DNA of 18,019 bases, from assembly GCA_016296185.1 (NCBI GenBank), contig JAEDJT010000031.1, positions 1 to 18,019 on the forward strand, written 5' to 3'. A program made the position numbers and the translations under genes. Below are positions 13,065 through 18,019 of the stretch, in pieces. The notes beneath the pieces are model-generated. The model was not told the DNA's origin and searched no databases. It saw nothing but the letters and a program-made list of their open reading frames with translations. The DNA is from Bacilli bacterium. Lineage in GTDB: Bacteria; Bacillota_I; Bacilli_A; RF39; UBA660. The first letter of the stretch is position 1. Each line of letters starts with the position of its first letter.

Positions 13065-13085
13065 CATCGAAGTTACCATTCGATG
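13065..13085 (+). other. Hairpin in the rsmC-rpoB intergenic region
   Basis: CATCGAA (13065-13071) pairs with TTCGATG (13079-13085) around GTTACCA. It is not followed by a solid T run (AATACCGTTTTTAC), so it is probably an RNA-stability, processing or weak attenuation element rather than a terminator. A conserved RNA before rpoB (Lacto-rpoB) is known in Lactobacillales; I cannot say this is the same. Confidence 0.4.
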
Positions 13086-13148
13086 AATACCGTTTTTACT
13101 GAAAACAACAAAAAAATAAAAATATAGGTATAGGGGTGAAACACACAA

Positions 13149-16100
13149 ATGGCATACAAAGTTGCAAAATTTGGAGACCACGCAGAGAGAAGAACATTCT
13201 CTAAAATTAAGAACACCTTAGAATTGACAGATTTATTAGAAATCCAAAAAAAATCATACCAAAGATTTTTAGAGGAAGGCATCAAGGAAGTATTCGAAGA
13301 ATTATTCCCTGTTGAAAGTTTCACTGGTAATATCTCACTAGAGCTAGGTGAATATTACTTTGAAGAACCAAGATACTCAGTTAAAGAAGCAAAAGAACGT
13401 ATGGTAAACTACGCTGCTCCTTTAAAAGTACAAGCTCGTGTATTTATACATGAAACTGGTGAAGTAAAAGAACAAGAAATCTTTTTAGGCGATATGCCTT
13501 TAATGACAGATGCTGGAACATTCATCATTAATGGAGCAGAACGTGTAATCGTTTCTCAATTAGTAAGAAGTCCATCTGTTTATTACAAAAAAGAAATCGA
13601 TAAGAATGGTAGAAAAATAATTTCAGGTGAAATTATTCCTAACAAAGGAACATGGTTAGAATATGAATTAGACGCTAGAGATATTTACTATGTACGTATC
13701 GATAGAACTCGTAAAGTTACAATTACTGCATTCTTAAGAGCATTAGGTTTATCAACTAATGAAGAAATTTTATCTTTATTCGGAGAAGACCAATACTTAA
13801 TTAATACATTAGAAAAAGATAGTACAAAAAATTCTGATGAAGCATTAATTGAAATTTATGAAAAATTAAGACCAGGAGAACCAGCTACATTAGATTCTGC
13901 TAAGAACCAATTAATAACTAGATTCTTCGATAAGTTCCGTTACGATTTACAAAAAGTAGGACGCTACAAATTTAATAAAAAATTAAATGTTCTAGATAGA
14001 TTATTAGGACAAAAAATAGCTCAAGACATTAAAGATGGTAAAAAAGTAGTAGTTCCAGAAGGAACAGTTATTACTAAAGATATTTTAGAAGAAATTCGTC
14101 CAATCTTTGAAGCTGGCTTCGGAGTTAAAGAAGTTAGAATTAATGAAGAATTAGATGAGTACAATAAAGTACAAGAAGTACTTGTATACGATAAAGACGA
14201 TGAAACAATAATTCACAAAATTATTGGTAATGATCAAACAATTGATACTCGTCGTTTAACAATTTCTGATATCTATGCATCAGTTTCATATTACTTAAAT
14301 TTACAATATGGAATTGGTAATGATGATGAAATCGACCACTTAGGAAATAGACGTGTACGTCAAGTTGGTGAATTAATCCAAACTCAATTCCGTGTTGGTA
14401 TGTCTCGTATGGAAAGAGTAATTAGAGAAAGAATGACTACTCAAGAACTTGATACAGTTACTCCAAAAACTTTAATTAATATTCGTCCAGTTACAGCATG
14501 CTTAAAAGAATTCTTTGGTAGTTCACAATTATCAAAATTCATGGATCAAATCAATCCAATTGCTGAATTAACAGATAAGAGACGTTTATCTTGCTTAGGT
14601 CCAGGAGGATTATCTCGTGAACGTGCTGGTATGGATGTTCGTGACGTTAACCCATCTCACTATGGTCGTATTTGTCCAATTGAATCTCCAGAAGGTCAAA
14701 ATATCGGACTTATTACATCATTAGCAAGTTATGCAAAAATTAATGATTATGGTTTCATTATGACTCCATATAGAAAAGTTGTTAATGCTACATTAACAGA
14801 CGAAATCGTATATTTAACAGCTGATGAAGAAGCTGATTATTACATTTCACAAGCTACATTAAAAATTAATAATAAAAATGAAATCGAAGAAGAAGCAGTT
14901 ATCGGTCGTTTAAATGGTGAAACTGTTATGATACCAAGAGACAAAGTTAACTTCGTTGACGTTGCTCCTAACCAAATCGTATCAATTACAACAAGTTGTA
15001 TTCCATTCCTAGAACACGATGATGCTACACGTGCGTTGATGGGTGCCAACATGCAACGTCAAGCAGTTCCATTATTAACATCAGAATCACCAATCGTTGG
15101 TACTGGTATGGAATATATTGCAGCACGTGATTCAGGATCTACAATTGTAGCTAAAGCTGACGGTGTTGTTGAATACGCTGACGGTAAAAAAATCATTGTT
15201 AAAAATGCTAAGAGCGAAGATATTTATTACTTAGCAAACTTCGAAAGAAGTAATGATGCATCAAATATTAATCATCATCCATTAGTTAAAAAAGGTGATA
15301 AAATCCATAAAGGCGAAGTAATCGCTGATGGACCTTCAACTAAAGACGGTGAATTAGCATTAGGTAAAAACATGGTTATCGCATTCATGACATGCAACGG
15401 ATATAACTATGAAGATGCAGTTGTTTTAAATGAAAGATTAGTAAAAGAAGATGTTTATACATCACTACAAATAGAACATTACGATATTGATTGTCGTGAT
15501 ACAAAATTAGGACCAGAAGAAATCACTAGAGATATTCCTAACGTTGGTGAAGAAGCTCGTAAAAACTTAGATGCTAATGGTATTGTTAGAATTGGTACTG
15601 AAGTTAAAGACGGTGATATCTTAGTTGGTAAAGTAACACCAAAAGGTGTTCAAGAATTAACAAGTGAAGAAAAATTATTACATGCAATCTTCGGTGAAAA
15701 AACTCGTGAAGTTAGAGATACATCATTAAGAGTTGATCACGGAGCAGGCGGAATTGTTCACGATGTTAAAATTTATACAAAAGAAAACTCTGACGAATTA
15801 CCTGCTGGTGTTTCTAAAATAATAAGAGTATATATTATCCAAAAACGTAAAATCCAAGTTGGTGACAAAATGTCAGGACGTCATGGTAACAAAGGTGTTA
15901 TCTCATTAATCTTACCAGAAGAAGATATGCCATATTTACCAGATGGTAGACCAGTTGATATTGTTCTTAACCCACAAGGTGTTCCATCTCGTATGAACAT
16001 TGGACAAATCCTAGAATTACACTTAGGTATGGCTGGTAAAAAATTAGGAGTTAAATATGCTACTCCAGTATTCGATGGTGCATCAATGGATGACCTAAGA

Positions 16101-16751
16101 GAAGAAATGAAAGAAGCAGGTATGGATCCAGATGGAAAAACTATTCTTTACAATGGACGTACAGGTGAACCTTTCGAAAATCGTGTATCAGTTGGTGTTA
16201 TGTACATGATCAAACTACATCACATGGTAGATGACAAATTACATGCTCGTTCTACTGGACCTTACTCAATGGTTACACAACAACCATTAGGTGGTAAAGC
16301 TCAATTCGGTGGACAACGTTTCGGTGAAATGGAAGTTTGGGCATTATATGCTTATGGTGCTGCTCATGTTCTTCAAGAAATGATGACAGTTAAATCAGAC
16401 GACGTTGTAGGACGTGTTAAAATTTATGAAGCAATGGTTAAAGGAAAAGTAATCAGCCAAGCTGGTATTCCAGAATCATTCAGAGTATTATTAAAAGAAT
16501 TCCAAGCTTTAGGTTTAGATATTCAAATCGAAAATAACGACGGAGAATTCGTTGACATGCAAGATTTAGAACAAGATGACGAAGAAGAAGGAATTGCAAT
16601 AAATGAAATTGGTAAAGAAATAGAACCAATCCCTTCAGACGAAGAAGAAGTTCCATTCGAAGAACCAATTGAAGATGAAGATGACGAATTCGAAGATGAT
16701 TTAGATGATCTTGAATTCCCAGGTGAAGAAGAGGAAGGTGAATTACTATGA
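13149..16751 (+). CDS. rpoB: RNA polymerase beta subunit
   Basis: RpoB forms one side of the catalytic cleft of RNA polymerase. All signature blocks are seen, including the rifampicin pocket, the region SHYGRICPIESPEG, the KMSGRHGNKG segment and the closing QPLGGKAQFGGQRFGEMEVWAL. At 1200 residues it is the normal Bacillota size. In the rifampicin pocket the residue at E. coli 513 is Lys (K463, normally Gln) and at 526 is Asp (D476, normally His); both changes are known to give resistance in other species. The last 72 residues after the conserved end hold 36 Asp/Glu and one Lys, an acidic disordered tail. It uses CGT and ATC far more than upstream genes, as highly expressed genes do. GGGGTGA (13133-13139) precedes the ATG; it ends in TGA, overlapping rpoC by four bases. 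Confidence 0.99.
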   Translation: MAYKVAKFGDHAERRTFSKIKNTLELTDLLEIQKKSYQRFLEEGIKEVFEELFPVESFTGNISLELGEYYFEEPRYSVKEAKERMVNYAAPLKVQARVFIHETGEVKEQEIFLGDMPLMTDAGTFIINGAERVIVSQLVRSPSVYYKKEIDKNGRKIISGEIIPNKGTWLEYELDARDIYYVRIDRTRKVTITAFLRALGLSTNEEILSLFGEDQYLINTLEKDSTKNSDEALIEIYEKLRPGEPATLDSAKNQLITRFFDKFRYDLQKVGRYKFNKKLNVLDRLLGQKIAQDIKDGKKVVVPEGTVITKDILEEIRPIFEAGFGVKEVRINEELDEYNKVQEVLVYDKDDETIIHKIIGNDQTIDTRRLTISDIYASVSYYLNLQYGIGNDDEIDHLGNRRVRQVGELIQTQFRVGMSRMERVIRERMTTQELDTVTPKTLINIRPVTACLKEFFGSSQLSKFMDQINPIAELTDKRRLSCLGPGGLSRERAGMDVRDVNPSHYGRICPIESPEGQNIGLITSLASYAKINDYGFIMTPYRKVVNATLTDEIVYLTADEEADYYISQATLKINNKNEIEEEAVIGRLNGETVMIPRDKVNFVDVAPNQIVSITTSCIPFLEHDDATRALMGANMQRQAVPLLTSESPIVGTGMEYIAARDSGSTIVAKADGVVEYADGKKIIVKNAKSEDIYYLANFERSNDASNINHHPLVKKGDKIHKGEVIADGPSTKDGELALGKNMVIAFMTCNGYNYEDAVVLNERLVKEDVYTSLQIEHYDIDCRDTKLGPEEITRDIPNVGEEARKNLDANGIVRIGTEVKDGDILVGKVTPKGVQELTSEEKLLHAIFGEKTREVRDTSLRVDHGAGGIVHDVKIYTKENSDELPAGVSKIIRVYIIQKRKIQVGDKMSGRHGNKGVISLILPEEDMPYLPDGRPVDIVLNPQGVPSRMNIGQILELHLGMAGKKLGVKYATPVFDGASMDDLREEMKEAGMDPDGKTILYNGRTGEPFENRVSVGVMYMIKLHHMVDDKLHARSTGPYSMVTQQPLGGKAQFGGQRFGEMEVWALYAYGAAHVLQEMMTVKSDDVVGRVKIYEAMVKGKVISQAGIPESFRVLLKEFQALGLDIQIENNDGEFVDMQDLEQDDEEEGIAINEIGKEIEPIPSDEEEVPFEEPIEDEDDEFEDDLDDLEFPGEEEEGELL

Positions 16752-18019
16752 TAGATGCTAACATTATTAAAGGTATCAAGATTGGTATCGCATCTCCTGA
16801 AAAAATCAGAAGTTGGTCATTTGGTGAAGTAAAAAAACCAGAAACAATTAACTATCGTACATTAAAACCTGAAAGAGATGGTTTATTCTGCGAAAAGATT
16901 TTTGGACCTTCAAAAGATTTTGAATGTTCTTGCGGAAAATACAAAAGATTAAGATATAAAAACGTAGTATGTGATAGATGTGGAGTAGAAGTTACTAGTT
17001 CTAAAGTACGTCGTGAACGTATGGGACACATTGAACTTGCTTCTCCATGTTCACACATCTGGTTCTTTAAAGGTGTTCCTTCAAAAATGGGATTAGTACT
17101 AGATATGTCTCCAAGAGATTTAGAAGAAGTTCTATATTTCGTAAGCTATGTAGTTATTGATCCAGGACAAGCTCCTTTAGAGAAAAAACAAACTCTATCT
17201 GACAAAGAATATAGAGCATATTATGAAAAATATGGAAATACATTCAAAGTTGGAATGGGTGCTGAAGCTATTAAAGAATTACTTCAAGAAGTAGATGTAC
17301 ACGCTGAAGTAGAAGCTATCAGAGAAGAATTAGAAACAGCTACAGGACAAAAACGTATTAGATTAGTAAAACGTTTAGACTGCTTAGTTGCATTTGATGA
17401 ATCAGGAAATAAACCTGAATGGATGATACTAGATGTTCTTCCAGTAATTCCACCAGATATTAGACCTATGATTCAATTAGATGGTGGTAGATTCGCTACA
17501 TCTGATTTAAATGATTTATATAGAAGAATTATTAACCGTAATAATCGTCTTAAAAAATTATTAGAATTAGGTGCTCCTACAATCATCGTTCAAAATGAAA
17601 AACGTATGCTTCAAGAAGCAGTAGATTCATTATTTGATAATGGACGTCGTGGAAGAAGTATTACAGCTGCAGGAAACAGACCTTTAAAATCATTATCTCA
17701 AATGTTAAAAGGTAAACAAGGACGTTTCCGTCAAAACTTATTAGGAAAACGTGTTGACTACTCTGGTCGTTCAGTTATCTGTGTTGGACCAAACTTAAAA
17801 ATGTATCAATGTGGTATTCCTAAAGAAATGGCACTTGAATTATTCAAACCACATGTAATCAATGGATTAGTTGAAAGAGGTTTAGCTCATAATATTAAAG
17901 GTGCTAAAAAATTAATCGAAACACGTGATGAATGTGTATGGGATGTAGTAGAAGATGCTATTACAGAACATCCAGTAATGTTAAACCGTGCACCTACATT
18001 ACATAGATTAGGTATTCAA
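16748..18019 (+). CDS. rpoC: RNA polymerase beta-prime subunit, N-terminal part
   Basis: RpoC carries the catalytic centre of RNA polymerase together with RpoB. The start ATG overlaps the rpoB stop in ATGA, with GGAAGGTGA upstream as ribosome site inside the rpoB end. The frame stays open for 424 codons to the window edge. SWSFGEVKKPETINYRTLKP opens it, followed by the zinc ribbon CSCGKY / CDRCGVEV, and by LGKRVDYSGRSVI and VMLNRAPTLHRLGIQ. The window ends a little before the catalytic NADFDGD motif, so it cannot be checked here. Truncated only by the window. Confidence 0.98.
   Translation, partial: MIDANIIKGIKIGIASPEKIRSWSFGEVKKPETINYRTLKPERDGLFCEKIFGPSKDFECSCGKYKRLRYKNVVCDRCGVEVTSSKVRRERMGHIELASPCSHIWFFKGVPSKMGLVLDMSPRDLEEVLYFVSYVVIDPGQAPLEKKQTLSDKEYRAYYEKYGNTFKVGMGAEAIKELLQEVDVHAEVEAIREELETATGQKRIRLVKRLDCLVAFDESGNKPEWMILDVLPVIPPDIRPMIQLDGGRFATSDLNDLYRRIINRNNRLKKLLELGAPTIIVQNEKRMLQEAVDSLFDNGRRGRSITAAGNRPLKSLSQMLKGKQGRFRQNLLGKRVDYSGRSVICVGPNLKMYQCGIPKEMALELFKPHVINGLVERGLAHNIKGAKKLIETRDECVWDVVEDAITEHPVMLNRAPTLHRLGIQ

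Noticed and set aside
13073..13324. Minus-strand frame across the start of rpoB, and similar frames opposite mnmA, the RNB gene and the acidic end of rpoB.
   Set aside because: They lie wholly within real genes on the other strand, have no ribosome sites and have the low-complexity composition of frame shadows.
1..18019. Mycoplasma-type code with TGA as Trp.
   Set aside because: All Trp positions that I checked in conserved motifs use TGG, and rpoB and the rsmC-like gene end in TGA at the expected point.

Overview
The window reads as a stretch of a very AT-rich, low-GC Gram-positive (Bacillota) chromosome, most likely an uncultured Bacilli lineage of the Erysipelotrichales/RF39 kind (inference: AT-rich codons, compact genes, class B-type sortase, Gram-positive-type rpoBC neighbourhood). 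The genetic code looks standard. Trp is encoded by TGG throughout, and rpoB and the rsmC-like gene end in TGA, so this is not a TGA=Trp Mollicute. There is no CRISPR array, insertion sequence, rRNA or tRNA.

Layout. Bases 1-1000 are unusually rich in non-coding structure. They hold the tail of an upstream unit, a possible small RNA or attenuated leader (about 86-165), a SWIM zinc-finger gene, a possible C-terminal gene remnant flanked by a 14-bp direct repeat, and a structured leader with a 23-codon uORF and a terminator before mnmA (tRNA 2-thiouridylase). Next come an unrecognised membrane protein, a DUF1653 gene, a patatin-like phospholipase gene broken by an apparent one-base deletion, and a GNAT acetyltransferase. 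A convergent minus-strand pair follows: a zinc-dependent phospholipase C-like protein and a class B-type sortase with Lys where the catalytic Arg is expected. Going right, the plus strand has an unusual RNB-domain ribonuclease with an unknown N-terminal half and no S1 domain, an SDR oxidoreductase resembling 3-alpha-hydroxysteroid dehydrogenases, a P-loop kinase coupled to an M29 aminopeptidase, a membrane-anchored glucosaminidase, and finally the operon rsmC-like / rpoB / rpoC, with rpoC running off the edge.

Expression signals are very regular. Several promoters are extended -10 (TGnTATAAT) only a few bases ahead of the ribosome binding site. Many binding sites are GGTGAT followed by three bases and the start codon, and this reveals two TTG starts (sortase, rsmC-like). 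Intrinsic terminators often contain the stop codon of the gene they end. The most checkable biology is the natural rifampicin-region sequence of RpoB (K and D at the E. coli 513 and 526 positions), the mnmA leader with its uORF, the atypical RNB protein, and the sortase with an altered catalytic site.
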